Shown here: piece after piece, positions 16,501 through 26,490 of the stretch | How the letters are laid out: the number at the start of each line of letters is the position of its first letter | Position numbering within the stretch: position 1 is the stretch's first letter | From: Urechidicola vernalis | Lineage (GTDB): Bacteria > Bacteroidota > Bacteroidia > Flavobacteriales > Flavobacteriaceae | Assembly (NCBI RefSeq): GCF_031846385.1 | Contig: NZ_JAVRHV010000001.1 | Coordinates: 372,001 to 436,000 of the forward strand | Direction of reading: 5' to 3' | DNA: 64,000 bases | Translations under genes and position numbers: made by a program | The notes under the pieces: generated by a model | Seen by the model: only the letters and a program-made list of their open reading frames with translations | Database searches by the model: none | Told to the model about the DNA's origin: nothing

Positions 16501-19287
16501 ATGAAATTACGCTACTCAATCTTGCTCTTTTGTTTTTCAATTTCACTTTTTTCACAAAAGAAAGTATTAGATCACAAGGATTATGAGATATGGAATCAAA
16601 TCAAAAACGACCAACTTTCACCGAATGGGAAATTTGTTAAATATGAATTAGAAAAAGGTGAAAGAGATAAGACTTTATTGTTGAAAGATATTAAAGGAAA
16701 TTTAGTGTTATCCTACCCAAGAGTAAGTAAAAGTCAGTTTACATATGATTCCAAATATGTTTTATTTACAGTGAACGCATGGAAAGATAGCATCGTAGAG
16801 TTGAAGCGAAGAAAAGTAAAAAAAGAAAAGTTGCCTAAAGACACTTTAGTCATTTATAACATCAAGAAAAAGAGTCTTGTTAAAATTCCGAATGTAAAAT
16901 CGTTTTCAACTCCAGAAGAATGGTCTGGAACTATTGCTTATTATTTAGAGGATGTAAAAACAGAGACGAAGAAAGAGAAAGAAGATGACAAAGCCGACAA
17001 GAAAAAGAAGAAGAAAACGAAGAAAGTTGGAAAGAAAACCGGATTTCACTTGGTGCTTAGAGATTTAGCAAGTCAGAAACAAGACACATTTAAGTTTGTG
17101 ACTAATTATAGTTTTGCAAAAAAGACTCCTAAATTGGTATACGTGACCTCTGGAAAAGATAAAGAATCTAATGCGGGCGTAGTAACTGTTGACGTTAAAA
17201 ATGGGAATACAGGCTTAATTCATGAATCAAAGAAAGGGAAATACCATCAACTTAGTTTAAGTGAATCTGGTAAGCATATAGGATTTGTAGCAGATTTAGA
17301 CACAACTAAAATTCAGGTTAGGCCTAATGAATTGTTTGCATGGAATGAAGGTGATCATAAAGCGACGAAGCTAATAGATTCACATAGTGCACCAGATGGC
17401 TATAGAGTTTCCTCAGATGGTAAAATTCATTTTTCTAAGGATGAGTCAAAATTATTTTTTGGATTAGCGAAACCACCTATTGTCAAGGATACCACTCTAA
17501 TTGACGAAGAAATAGTGAATGTAGAAGTTTGGACCTATGATGAACCTAGACTCTATACGGTACAAGAATTACAAGTAGAAAGAGATAAAAAGAAATCTTT
17601 TGAAACAGCGATTCATTTAAATAAAGGGAATAAATTAGTTCAAATTGCTTCCTTAGAATATCCAAATACGCAACTAGGAACTAAAGGAAATTCTAAATAC
17701 GCATTGGTTAGCGCTACAGAACCTTACGATTTAGAGCGGCAATGGCAAGGACATAGTACATATGATTATGCTATTAGAAACATAGAAACCGGCGAATTAA
17801 CTAAAATATTAGAAGGTGTTTATGCTTCTGTTAGATTAAGTCCAAACGCAGAGTTTGCGTATGGTTATGATATGAATAAAAGTGAATGGTTTGCATACCA
17901 TATTGTCTCTAATACTTATAAAATATTAACAAATGATTCTAAATTTTATGATGAATTGAATGATTCTCCTAGACAACCAAGTTCATATCGATTCGCTGGT
18001 TGGACTGAGAACGATGCCTCAATTTTAATTTACGACAGGTATGATGTTTGGAAATTTGATCCTAAAACAGGTGAACAAACCAACCTTACCAATGGTAGAG
18101 AAGAAGGAATAACTTATAGAGTTATCAAATTAGATCGCGATAAAGAATTTATTGATACTAAAGAAGACTTACTACTTTCAACATTTAATAATGCAACGAA
18201 GCATTCTGGATATGGTGCTTATAATTTTAAGAAAGAAACATTTAAGCAACTAGTTTCAGGTCCATTTAATTATTCAACTCCTGAAAAAGCGCTGTTAAAT
18301 AATCAAGTAATTTATACAAGATCTTCGTTTAAGGACTTTCCGAATATCAGAACGTCAGATTTAAGTTTTAATGATGAAGTTGTATTGAGCGATGGGAACC
18401 CTCAACAAGGAGATTATAATTGGGGTACTGTTGAATTAGTTGAATGGGAATCTTTAGATGGCGATAAAATGACAGGAATGCTTATAAAACCTGAAAATTT
18501 TGATCCAAACAAAAAGTATCCAATGCTTGTTAATTTTTATGAGCGCAGTTCTGATCGTTTGTTTAGGCATCAAGTTCCAAATCCTGGAAGATCATCTATC
18601 AATTATAGTTTTTATGCAAGTCGAGGATATGTCATCTTTAATCCAGATGTTAAATACAAAATAGGATATCCGGGAGAAAGTGCTTATAACTGTGTTGTAC
18701 CTGGAGTTGAGGCGATGATTGCAAAAGGGTTCATAGATAAAGATAATATTGGTGTTCAAGGTCATAGTTGGGGAGGATACCAAATAGCGCATCTCGTTAC
18801 TAAAACGGATATTTTTAAAGCCGCTGAATCTGGAGCACCCGTTCCAAATATGATTAGTGCTTATGGAGGAATAAGATGGTGGACAGGTCTTAGCAGACAA
18901 TTTCAATATGAGCATACGCAAAGTAGGTTAGGAGCAACGCTTTGGGAAAAACCTGAGTTGTACATCGAAAATTCTCCAATTTTTAATATTGATAAAATAA
19001 ATACGCCTTTATTAATAATGCATAACGATGCAGATGGTCATGTGCCATGGTATCAGGGAATTGAATTTTTTGTGGCGTTAAGAAGATTAGGGAAACCGTC
19101 TTGGTTTTTAAATTATAATGAAGAACCTCATTGGCCTTTAAAAATGCAAAACAGAAAAGATTTTCAAATGAGAATGGCGCAATTCTTTGACCACTATTTA
19201 AAAGGCGAAGCAAAACCTGTATGGATGGATCGTGGAGTGCCTGCCATAGAAAAAGGAATCAATCAAGGATTGGAATTAGTTGATTAA
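16501..19287 (+). CDS. Exported S9 family (prolyl oligopeptidase-type) serine peptidase, 928 aa
   Basis: Signal peptide MKLRYSILLFCFSISLFSQ. An N-terminal beta-propeller region (~30-640) carries a very lysine-rich insertion near residues 155-182 (EKEDDKADKKKKKKTKKVGK). The C-terminal alpha/beta-hydrolase domain (~650-915) has the nucleophile Ser756 in GHSWGGYQ, the Asp in HNDADGHVPWYQG and the His in EEPHWPLKMQ. It is longer than typical S9C enzymes (about 650-750 aa) because of the large propeller portion. Periplasmic location expected; it should cleave peptides, exact specificity unknown. Monocistronic between terminator 16393 and the weak hairpin at ~19297. Confidence 0.92.
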   Translation: MKLRYSILLFCFSISLFSQKKVLDHKDYEIWNQIKNDQLSPNGKFVKYELEKGERDKTLLLKDIKGNLVLSYPRVSKSQFTYDSKYVLFTVNAWKDSIVELKRRKVKKEKLPKDTLVIYNIKKKSLVKIPNVKSFSTPEEWSGTIAYYLEDVKTETKKEKEDDKADKKKKKKTKKVGKKTGFHLVLRDLASQKQDTFKFVTNYSFAKKTPKLVYVTSGKDKESNAGVVTVDVKNGNTGLIHESKKGKYHQLSLSESGKHIGFVADLDTTKIQVRPNELFAWNEGDHKATKLIDSHSAPDGYRVSSDGKIHFSKDESKLFFGLAKPPIVKDTTLIDEEIVNVEVWTYDEPRLYTVQELQVERDKKKSFETAIHLNKGNKLVQIASLEYPNTQLGTKGNSKYALVSATEPYDLERQWQGHSTYDYAIRNIETGELTKILEGVYASVRLSPNAEFAYGYDMNKSEWFAYHIVSNTYKILTNDSKFYDELNDSPRQPSSYRFAGWTENDASILIYDRYDVWKFDPKTGEQTNLTNGREEGITYRVIKLDRDKEFIDTKEDLLLSTFNNATKHSGYGAYNFKKETFKQLVSGPFNYSTPEKALLNNQVIYTRSSFKDFPNIRTSDLSFNDEVVLSDGNPQQGDYNWGTVELVEWESLDGDKMTGMLIKPENFDPNKKYPMLVNFYERSSDRLFRHQVPNPGRSSINYSFYASRGYVIFNPDVKYKIGYPGESAYNCVVPGVEAMIAKGFIDKDNIGVQGHSWGGYQIAHLVTKTDIFKAAESGAPVPNMISAYGGIRWWTGLSRQFQYEHTQSRLGATLWEKPELYIENSPIFNIDKINTPLLIMHNDADGHVPWYQGIEFFVALRRLGKPSWFLNYNEEPHWPLKMQNRKDFQMRMAQFFDHYLKGEAKPVWMDRGVPAIEKGINQGLELVD

Positions 19288-19296
19288 CAATGCATA

Positions 19297-19328
19297 ACGA
19301 ACTTGATTTGAATCGTGTCCGTTTTTTA
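19297..19328 (+). terminator. Weak terminator-like hairpin
   Basis: Imperfect stem around CGAACTTGAT / ATCGTGTCCG followed by TTTTTTAT, 10 bases after the S9 peptidase stop. The position is right for a terminator, but the pairing has mismatches. Confidence 0.4.
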
Positions 19329-19384
19329 TAAGCCTCTCATTTAAAATGAATGTAATTGAGAATTAATGAAACTATTTTGGCTGT

Positions 19385-20317
19385 ATGAAAGAAAAATTCT
19401 CTGAAAGAGTAATTATTATATTAGCCTTCTTTTCTATTTATGTAATTTGGGGTTCAACATATTTGTTAAATAAAATTGCTGTAACACAATTACCGGCATT
19501 TATGTTGGCAGCCATTCGATTTACAGTTTCGGGAATTGTAATAATGATAATTGCTAAACTTTTAGGATTGTCGTTAAAGGTGACTAAAAAACAACTGCTA
19601 AATACTGCAATAGCGGGCTTTTTGTTTCTCACTTTTGGAAATGGAATTGTTGTATGGACGCTAAATTTTGTGGATAGTGGTTTTGTTGCTTTAGAAATTT
19701 CAGCCCAACCTTTAGTGGTGCTTATCCTAATGCGCTTGTTGCAAGGTAAGAAAATCCAAACAACCTCAATAATTGGAGTTGTTTTAGGTGTAATAGGAAT
19801 TTACTTACTCGTAAGTCAAAGTCATATAGTTTCCGGCGAAAATAAATTATTGAGTATTGTACTTATTTTTATCTGTATGTGCAGTTGGGCGTATGCAAGT
19901 TTATTTGTTGGTAAAGCCGATTTACCAAAAAACTATTTTGTCAATACAGGATATCAAATGCTTATCGGCGGGGTTATGCTTTGTATTACAAGTTTTACTC
20001 TTGGTGAAAAGTGGAGTAGTCCAGAAACATGGGATACAGATGTCTTATATTCGGTTATGGCCTTAATCATTTTTGGAAGTATCATTGCTTTTACATCATT
20101 TAATTATTTACTAAAAAAGGTTTCTCCAGAAAAAGTGGCTACCAATACGTATGTAAATCCTATCATTGCCTTGTTCTTAGGTTGGTATTTTTTAGGAGAA
20201 GTAATAACAGGCCAATCTATTATTGCTGCATTTATTTTATTGTTAGGGGTTTATTTTATCAATAGTAAAAGAGAAGTTGCTATTTTATCAAGATTTAAAA
20301 TAAGAAATAAAGAGTAA
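19385..20317 (+). CDS. EamA/DMT-superfamily transporter
   Basis: 310 aa, ten predicted hydrophobic helices in two EamA repeats (about 10-145 and 155-292). N-terminal signature YVIWGSTYLLNKIAV, first-repeat end GVVLGVIGIYLLVSQ, second-repeat elements SIIAFTSFNYLLKKVSP and NTYVNPIIALFLGWYFLGE, which are typical of RhaT/YedA-like drug/metabolite exporters. The cargo cannot be predicted. The gene is closed by a bidirectional hairpin shared with the convergent DPP-IV-like peptidase gene. Confidence 0.9.
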   Translation: MKEKFSERVIIILAFFSIYVIWGSTYLLNKIAVTQLPAFMLAAIRFTVSGIVIMIIAKLLGLSLKVTKKQLLNTAIAGFLFLTFGNGIVVWTLNFVDSGFVALEISAQPLVVLILMRLLQGKKIQTTSIIGVVLGVIGIYLLVSQSHIVSGENKLLSIVLIFICMCSWAYASLFVGKADLPKNYFVNTGYQMLIGGVMLCITSFTLGEKWSSPETWDTDVLYSVMALIIFGSIIAFTSFNYLLKKVSPEKVATNTYVNPIIALFLGWYFLGEVITGQSIIAAFILLLGVYFINSKREVAILSRFKIRNKE

Positions 20318-20339
20318 GAATACTTCTAACCAGGATCAC

Positions 20340-20371
20340 AAAAAAAGCACAACATAATTGCTGTGCTTTTT
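20340..20371. terminator. Bidirectional intrinsic terminator
   Basis: AAAAAGCACA / TGTGCTTTTT stem, loop of about ten bases, A run on the left and T run on the right. It serves the EamA gene (+) and the S9 peptidase gene (-). Confidence 0.88.
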
Positions 20372-20397
20372 ACATTATTAATAACTAATATGAGTTA

Positions 20398-22470
20398 CTA
20401 GTCAATCACTAAACTTTCAATAAAGAACTCCATCATTCTATCCGTATTTACACGAGTATGCCCTTTATCTGGTCCAACTTGAACTTCAAAACTTTTTTCT
20501 GCTTTCTGCAGTGCCTCGATTAATTGTAATGAATTAGATGGATGTACGTTGTTATCGCTAGTACCAAAGAAAATCATTAAGTCTCCTTTTAAATTTGGTG
20601 CATATTTCATAATACTTGAATTATCATAACCTTCTTCGTTATTCTCTAATAAGTTCATGAAACGCTCTGTATAAATATTGTCATAATTTTTCCAATGTGT
20701 TACAGCAGAATTTGCAACTGCGGCATGATATACATCAGGGAAACGCAATAAACTCATGGCTGCAGTGGTACCTCCATAAGATGTACCGTAAACGCCTACT
20801 TTATCTTTGTTTATGTATGGCCTATCATGTAGAGCTTTAATACCTTCAGCAAAATCATCCATTTCAACAATACCTAAATTACCGTATAGTTTGTCTAGCA
20901 AATGTTTTCCTCTTCCACCAACATTACGTCCATCTAAATTAACCACAATAAACCCGTATTCGGTTAATGAATTCGGTTTTGCAAAATTCTCTCTAAATCC
21001 ATTTGTGGCTGGACCTCCGTAAATGCTTAATAAAACAGGATACTTTTTTGTTTCATCAAAATTAGATGGGAAATGAATCAGACCATCTAAAGTAGTTTCA
21101 CCATCAGCAGAGGTAAAATTGAATCGTTCTGCTTTTTTAAAGCCAAGTTTCTTATATACAGTCAAATCTGACTTAGCAATTTCAGAAACTTTTTTACCAT
21201 TCATACTCATAAGGTTTGTGAATGGCGCTTTATTGTGTGCTTGAGAAACTACCGTAAAGTATTTGTTATTTGGAGCAATAGAAACGGTATTATTCAATGC
21301 AGGATCAGTCAGACGCTTATCTTTAGATCCATCAAATTTCACACTGTGTAATTGCATTTTCATATGGTTGTCTCCACTACGTGCCAAATAATACACAACT
21401 CCTTTATTCTCATCAATTTTTACAATTCTTGAAACTTCAAAATTGTGTTGTGTTAACGGCTTAATTAAAGTTCCATCAAAATTGTATAAATAATAGTTAT
21501 TGAATCCACTTCTTTCAGAAGCCCAGATAAAACGTTTACCATCTTCTAGAACTTTTATCTCTGGAGAATTCTTAGTAAAACTTGCCAGCCATTTTTCTCT
21601 AATAACAATTCTAGACTCACCTGTAGTTGCATTTGCAGCCTTGTATTCCATTATATCCTGCTTTCTATTAGTGCTATGATATAAAAGTTCATTACTATCG
21701 GTAGACCAGTTAATACCGTACAGATATGTACCAATTGCTCCATCATTAAATGCTTGGCCATCTCTAGCATTTACCAAGGTAGTCTTCTTTGATTCTAAAT
21801 CATAGATCATTAAATCAACAGGTAAATTTTTTGCACCTACTTTTGGGTAAGACATTATTTCTAAAGAATCTTGAATTTTGGTTTGATTCAATAAAACATA
21901 ATACTGTTGAATGTCTTTTTCTTTAAATCTATAAAAGGCTACTTTCTTGTTATCCGGAGACCACCAAATAGCAGATGTCTGTCTTAGTTCTTCTCCATAA
22001 ACCCAAGTTGCAATACCGTACTTTACTTTTTCAACATCGTCATTGGCATTAGTAATAGTTATTTTATTGCTTCCATCAATATTGCTGATGTGCATATCTC
22101 TATCTTTAGTAAATGCTTTTAATTTATTATTAGGAGAATCTACCGATGCATGTTGTCTTCCTCTTGCCGGACCTCGTCTTCTTCTAAACTCTGTTTTTGG
22201 CGCTTCTCCAATAAGTTCACTTTTCTTGCTTTTTACATCAAACTCATATTGATCTCCATCAAATATGTATGTAAATGATTTACTGTCTTCACTCCATTTA
22301 GATGGGACAGCGCCAGAAACGATAGCATCATTAATTTTAGGTGATACAATTGTGTAATTTTCATACCCAGGCATACTTTTTAATTTGTCCTGAGCGTTTA
22401 ATGAAAAAACACCACCCGTTAAAATTAGGGCGAGCAATTTTCTCGAAGTAATTAACTTTTTTAACTTCAT
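20398..22470 (-). CDS. Dipeptidyl-peptidase IV-like S9 serine peptidase
   Basis: 690 aa, exported (signal peptide ends near SLNAQ). The N-terminal DPP-IV propeller domain includes WVYGEEL at ~157-163, whose Glu160-Glu161 pair corresponds to the double-Glu motif that grips the substrate N-terminus. The C-terminal hydrolase domain has Ser564 in YGTSYGG, Asp639 in FGTSDNNVH and His671 in DKGHTRV, a complete triad. Expected activity: release of N-terminal dipeptides, often Xaa-Pro, from peptides in the periplasm. Length is normal for bacterial DPP-IV. The gene is monocistronic, with a terminator shared with the convergent EamA gene. Confidence 0.94.
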   Translation of the reverse strand: MKLKKLITSRKLLALILTGGVFSLNAQDKLKSMPGYENYTIVSPKINDAIVSGAVPSKWSEDSKSFTYIFDGDQYEFDVKSKKSELIGEAPKTEFRRRRGPARGRQHASVDSPNNKLKAFTKDRDMHISNIDGSNKITITNANDDVEKVKYGIATWVYGEELRQTSAIWWSPDNKKVAFYRFKEKDIQQYYVLLNQTKIQDSLEIMSYPKVGAKNLPVDLMIYDLESKKTTLVNARDGQAFNDGAIGTYLYGINWSTDSNELLYHSTNRKQDIMEYKAANATTGESRIVIREKWLASFTKNSPEIKVLEDGKRFIWASERSGFNNYYLYNFDGTLIKPLTQHNFEVSRIVKIDENKGVVYYLARSGDNHMKMQLHSVKFDGSKDKRLTDPALNNTVSIAPNNKYFTVVSQAHNKAPFTNLMSMNGKKVSEIAKSDLTVYKKLGFKKAERFNFTSADGETTLDGLIHFPSNFDETKKYPVLLSIYGGPATNGFRENFAKPNSLTEYGFIVVNLDGRNVGGRGKHLLDKLYGNLGIVEMDDFAEGIKALHDRPYINKDKVGVYGTSYGGTTAAMSLLRFPDVYHAAVANSAVTHWKNYDNIYTERFMNLLENNEEGYDNSSIMKYAPNLKGDLMIFFGTSDNNVHPSNSLQLIEALQKAEKSFEVQVGPDKGHTRVNTDRMMEFFIESLVID

Positions 22471-22795
22471 TATATTTTAATTTGAATTAAGATGCTAAAT
22501 GTATGCTATAAAAGTTAATATATCAAGTTGGAACACTGCTATTAACACCTAATTAACGTGTGGAAAAACTTAACTTGAAGTTTGTAACATTCTTTGTTCC
22601 AATAGAACTCAAAATGAAAAATGAGCATATAAAAAAAGCGCAGCACGAAATGCTACGCTTTCAATTCAAATAAAAATAACTGAATTAGTTAATCCATATT
22701 CTATAGACGATAGCATTTGAATTTTGTTGCAGTGAATTAGAACTTTAACATAAATTAACTGAAAGGACTTTTTGAGTAAATAAGTATAAATTTGA
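22471..22795. other. Intergenic region (325 bp) without a gene
   Basis: AT-rich spacer between two minus-strand genes. It holds the topoisomerase III terminator at 22631-22662 and presumably the promoter of the DPP-IV-like gene near 22500-22600, although I find no exact TAnnTTTG on the minus strand there. No plausible reading frame or RNA gene seen. Confidence 0.6.
22631..22662 (-). terminator. Intrinsic terminator downstream of topB
   Basis: On the minus strand, AAAGCGTAGCA pairs with TGCTGCGCTTT across the loop TTTCG and runs into T7. It lies 134 bases past the topoisomerase stop, so the transcript has an untranslated tail. Confidence 0.82.
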
Positions 22796-25078
22796 TTACT
22801 TATTAGTTAATAATTTGTAAACCAATTCCTTTGTTAATTTCTGACCATTTGCAGCAGTTCTAAGATTCTCAAATGAATACACAAAATCACATCCATTTTT
22901 AAAGTTACTGCAACCATACGCACTAGAACCTTTTAGTATGTTCCCTTTTGAACATTTTGGACATTTAATAATGGTTGGAAATGGCTGTGTTTTTGGCTCT
23001 AATTTTAATTTGAATTGTTCATCGAACCTGAGAAGACCTTCTACAGTTCCATTATTAGACTTAAAGCCCTTTAAATTAACAGTACATCCTTTTTGCAGTA
23101 TACGAATAAATTGTTTCTCTGAAATTTTCTTTCCTTCAAACTTAAAAGGTAATTTAAAAGTACATCCATCTTTATATGAACTACAGCCATATGCAGAAGA
23201 GCCTTTTAGAATTGTTCCATGTTTGCATTTTGGACATTTTTCAGAAGTAATTCCTTTTGATAAAATTTTCTTCTTGGCTGGTTTTGATTCGACTTTAGAA
23301 TTGATGTGAGAAATATTCGCTTTAACTTTTTCCATTCTTACCTCATAAACCAGTTCATCTACCATTTTCTTCATGTTTTTGATAAATGTTCCTGCATTGA
23401 ATTCACCGCGTTCAATTTCTTTCAAACGCTTTTCCCAACGACCTGTTAGTTCGGCTGATTTCAACAAATCATTTTGAATGGTGGCAACTAACTGAATACC
23501 AGTAGAAGTAGGCAATAATTGCTTCTTTTTTCTTTCAATATACTTTCTTCTAAAAAGTGTTTCAATAATATTGGCCCGTGTAGAAGGACGTCCAATCCCA
23601 TTTTCCTTCATCAACTCTCGCATCTCATCATCATCTACTTGTTTCCCTGCAGTTTCCATTGCTCTTAGCAATGATGCCTCAGTAAATTGATTCGGAGCTT
23701 TGGTAAACTTTTCTGTAAAAGTAGGAGTGTGCGAACCAGTTTCGCCTTTTGTAAAAGTTGGTAAAATATTTCCTTCTTTCTTTTCTTTAGTATCTGCTGA
23801 TTCAAAAACTACGCGCCAGCCTTTCTCTAAAATTTCCTTTCCGGTTGTTTTGAACAAAACATCGGTAGCTTTACCTTGCACATTCGTATTAGCAACAATA
23901 CAATCGTTATAAAAAACAGCAATGAAACGCTTGGTAATAATGTCATAAACTTGCTGCTGATTATATTGTAAATTAATCTCTACACCTGTGGGAATAATTG
24001 CGTGGTGATCCGTAACTTTTTTATCATTAAAAACCTTGGTTGATTTCTTAATTGGCTTTCCAATTAATTGGGCCGTTAATTTTTGGTATCGCGTTAATTG
24101 TTTTAAAATACCTTCAACCTTGGGATATACATCGTTTGGTAAAAACGTAGTATCAACTCTGGGGTAGGTAACGGCCTTTTGCTCGTATAGTTTTTGAACA
24201 ATCTTTAAAGTCTCGTCAGCAGAAAATCCAAATTTTGTATTACAATAAACTTGAAGTCCTGTTAAATCAAATAATTTCGGAGCGTATTCTTTTCCTTTTT
24301 TCTTTTTTATCTCAGTTATTTCAAATTCCGATTGTTGTACTTTGTTTGCTAATTCCTCACCTTCTTCTTTTTTAAAAAAACGCCCTTCTTCATAACTAAA
24401 TAAAGTATCTCTAAAACTCGTTTGCAATTCCCAATAGGGTTGAGGCTTAAAATTTTGAATTTGAAGATAGCGCTCTACAACCATCGCTAAACTTGGAGTC
24501 TGAACCCTTCCAATGGAAAGCATTTGTTTATAACCGCCATGCTTAACAGTATATAACCGTGTTGCATTCATCCCCAGTAACCAATCTCCAATAGCGCGTG
24601 AAAACCCAGCATAATATAAATTATCGTAATCTTCACTAGGTTTTAAATTTTTAAAACCTTCTTTTATAGCTTCTGTTGTTAAAGATGAAATCCACAATCG
24701 TTGCACTTCACCTTTATAATCCGCTTGATTTAAAACCCAGCGTTGAATCAATTCTCCTTCTTGGCCGGCATCACCGCAATTTATAACAACCGTTGCTTTA
24801 TCAAACAAACCTTTAACTATGTCAAATTGCTTTTGAATACCGTCATTTTTTGAAACTTTAGTCTTAAATTTTTCAGGTAACATTGGTAGATTATTCAAAT
24901 CCCAACTTTTCCAATGCGGCTTATAATCATTGGGTTCAAACAATGTACACAAATGCCCAAAGGTGTAGGTAACAGCATAGCCGTTTCCTTCAAAATAACC
25001 ATCACGCTTTGTGTTTGCTCCTAATACAGAAGCAATTTCTCTGGCCACACTCGGCTTTTCGGCAATACAAACTTGCAT
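22796..25078 (-). CDS. topB: DNA topoisomerase III (type IA)
   Basis: 760 aa. It starts MQVCIAEKPSVAREIA, the Toprim domain of TopB, with acidic metal residues in CGDAGQEGELI (~95-110). The type IA core follows with MLSIGRVQTPSLAMV and the active-site region AVTYPRVDTTFLP, whose Tyr forms the DNA link. The motif NGIGRPSTRANIIETL is intact. The C-terminus carries two near-identical zinc-ribbon-like units beginning CPKCKHGTILKGSSAYGCS and CPKCSKGNILKGSSAYGCS, each with four Cys. It decatenates DNA with RecQ-type helicases. It is a single gene with no mobile-element neighbours, so it looks like the chromosomal housekeeping copy. Confidence 0.94.
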   Translation of the reverse strand: MQVCIAEKPSVAREIASVLGANTKRDGYFEGNGYAVTYTFGHLCTLFEPNDYKPHWKSWDLNNLPMLPEKFKTKVSKNDGIQKQFDIVKGLFDKATVVINCGDAGQEGELIQRWVLNQADYKGEVQRLWISSLTTEAIKEGFKNLKPSEDYDNLYYAGFSRAIGDWLLGMNATRLYTVKHGGYKQMLSIGRVQTPSLAMVVERYLQIQNFKPQPYWELQTSFRDTLFSYEEGRFFKKEEGEELANKVQQSEFEITEIKKKKGKEYAPKLFDLTGLQVYCNTKFGFSADETLKIVQKLYEQKAVTYPRVDTTFLPNDVYPKVEGILKQLTRYQKLTAQLIGKPIKKSTKVFNDKKVTDHHAIIPTGVEINLQYNQQQVYDIITKRFIAVFYNDCIVANTNVQGKATDVLFKTTGKEILEKGWRVVFESADTKEKKEGNILPTFTKGETGSHTPTFTEKFTKAPNQFTEASLLRAMETAGKQVDDDEMRELMKENGIGRPSTRANIIETLFRRKYIERKKKQLLPTSTGIQLVATIQNDLLKSAELTGRWEKRLKEIERGEFNAGTFIKNMKKMVDELVYEVRMEKVKANISHINSKVESKPAKKKILSKGITSEKCPKCKHGTILKGSSAYGCSSYKDGCTFKLPFKFEGKKISEKQFIRILQKGCTVNLKGFKSNNGTVEGLLRFDEQFKLKLEPKTQPFPTIIKCPKCSKGNILKGSSAYGCSNFKNGCDFVYSFENLRTAANGQKLTKELVYKLLTNK

Positions 25079-25106
25079 GATGTGATATTCGATTTAAGTG
25101 AATGTC

Positions 25107-25114
25107 CAAATTTA
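25107..25114 (-). promoter_or_regulatory. -7 promoter element for topB (TAAATTTG, minus strand)
   Basis: CAAATTTA on the plus strand is TAAATTTG on the minus strand, an exact TAnnTTTG match ~30 bp upstream of the topB start codon. No CAA at the expected -33 distance. Confidence 0.4.
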
Positions 25115-25279
25115 AAAAACAACATCAATTATATAGAGAAAAGTTATACACATTCTATCATTTGAAATTCAAAACAATTATAAGTCATTCATCTATTAAA
25201 TTGCAACTTCCATATAATAATTTGCGATTGTTTAATTTAAATTCATCAAATTTATCGAGTAATATTTAAATCTATAGAA

Positions 25280-26431
25280 ATGAAAAAAATAATGAGTTTT
25301 TTAATTGTACTAGGCTTATTAGTATCATGTAACGATAAAAGGCAAAAAATCGATATTGTAAAAGGAACCGATGCTTCTTATAAAATTCCGGTCCATGCAT
25401 GGATGGGACATAAAAAGGATGCAAGTGATGAAGAATTACAGGCTCATTTTAAAGATTTAAAAGAAAAAGGGGTTGATGGCTTGATGTATAACGGAGGGCA
25501 TGACCCTGCAACTTATGCTCGTGCAGGCAAAATTGCAAAAGCTGAAGGCTTAGAATTTAATACCTGGGTGCCAACTATGGTGCAAGGAAAAAACAAAAAA
25601 TTAAAGCCAGAATGGTATGCTATTAATAGAAATGGAGAGTCTGCATATGATAAACCAGCATACGTTTCGCATTATACCTTTCTATGTCCAAGTAAGGAAG
25701 GAACGTATAATTTCCTATCTGAATTATACGGTAGCATTGCAGATGTACCTGAAGTCGATGGAATTCATTTAGATTATATTCGTTATCCAGATGTAATTTT
25801 GGCAAGAGGTTTATGGGATAAATATGGATTGACAATGAACGTTGAACACCCTCAATTTGATTATTGCTATTGTGATGATTGTACAAGTGGCTTCAAGGCA
25901 AAAACAGGTATTGATATTAAATCAGTTGATGACGCTCCTTCGGTAGAAGAGTGGAAGCAATATAGATACGATTTAATTACTTCCATTGTAAACAGGTTAG
26001 CTGATGTTGTGCATGCAAAAGGAAAAAAAATAAATGCAGCAGTATTCCCTGGTCCACATTCGGTTGCCAAAAAATTAGTTCGACAAGAATGGGATAAATG
26101 GAATTTAGATGCTATATATCCAATGAATTATAATGATTTCTATTTGGAAGATACGAAATGGATTGGAGAAGTAACCAAAGAGGCTGTAACTTCAGTAGAC
26201 AGTAAAAAACCAATTTTTAGTGGTTTGTTCATATGTCCAAATCCAGAAAAGAAAGCATCACAAGCGGATCCTGAAAATCATGGATTGGTTCCCGAAGAAT
26301 TAGAGGATGCCGTTAGAGAATCAATGGTAAATGGTGCTGCGGGTATATGCTTATTTACTCCAGGAAGAATGACAGATAAAGATTGGGAAATCTTAGCAGA
26401 AATAATACATAATGATTACACCAAAAATTAA
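25280..26431 (+). CDS. Lipoprotein with GHL10-like (family 10-like) glycosyl hydrolase fold
   Basis: 383 aa. Lipoprotein signal MKKIMSFLIVLGLLVSC with Cys17 as the lipidated residue. The mature domain is TIM-barrel-like: HAWMGHKKDASDEE, the turn GVDGLMYNGGHDP, the highly characteristic GHL10 motif VDGIHLDYIRYPDV with its Asp and Arg, and a late strand LDAIYPMNYNDF. A small cysteine cluster (CYCDDC) sits near residue 195-200. Proteins of this family are thought to cleave polysaccharides, but few are tested. Monocistronic, convergent with the Lrp gene through a shared terminator. Confidence 0.8.
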   Translation: MKKIMSFLIVLGLLVSCNDKRQKIDIVKGTDASYKIPVHAWMGHKKDASDEELQAHFKDLKEKGVDGLMYNGGHDPATYARAGKIAKAEGLEFNTWVPTMVQGKNKKLKPEWYAINRNGESAYDKPAYVSHYTFLCPSKEGTYNFLSELYGSIADVPEVDGIHLDYIRYPDVILARGLWDKYGLTMNVEHPQFDYCYCDDCTSGFKAKTGIDIKSVDDAPSVEEWKQYRYDLITSIVNRLADVVHAKGKKINAAVFPGPHSVAKKLVRQEWDKWNLDAIYPMNYNDFYLEDTKWIGEVTKEAVTSVDSKKPIFSGLFICPNPEKKASQADPENHGLVPEELEDAVRESMVNGAAGICLFTPGRMTDKDWEILAEIIHNDYTKN

Positions 26432-26449
26432 TTAAATCAACTTAATTGT

Positions 26450-26490
26450 AAAAATGAGACTCTTATAGAAATATTTTAGTCTCATTTTTT
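26450..26490. terminator. Bidirectional intrinsic terminator
   Basis: AAAATGAGACT pairs with AGTCTCATTTT around an AT-rich loop. It serves the GHL10-like gene (+) and, on the minus strand, the Lrp gene, whose last codons lie inside the hairpin. Confidence 0.85.

Noticed and set aside
22938..23309. Plus-strand 123-codon frame inside topB
   Set aside because: Antisense to the zinc-ribbon region of topoisomerase III; composition is a shadow of that coding strand.
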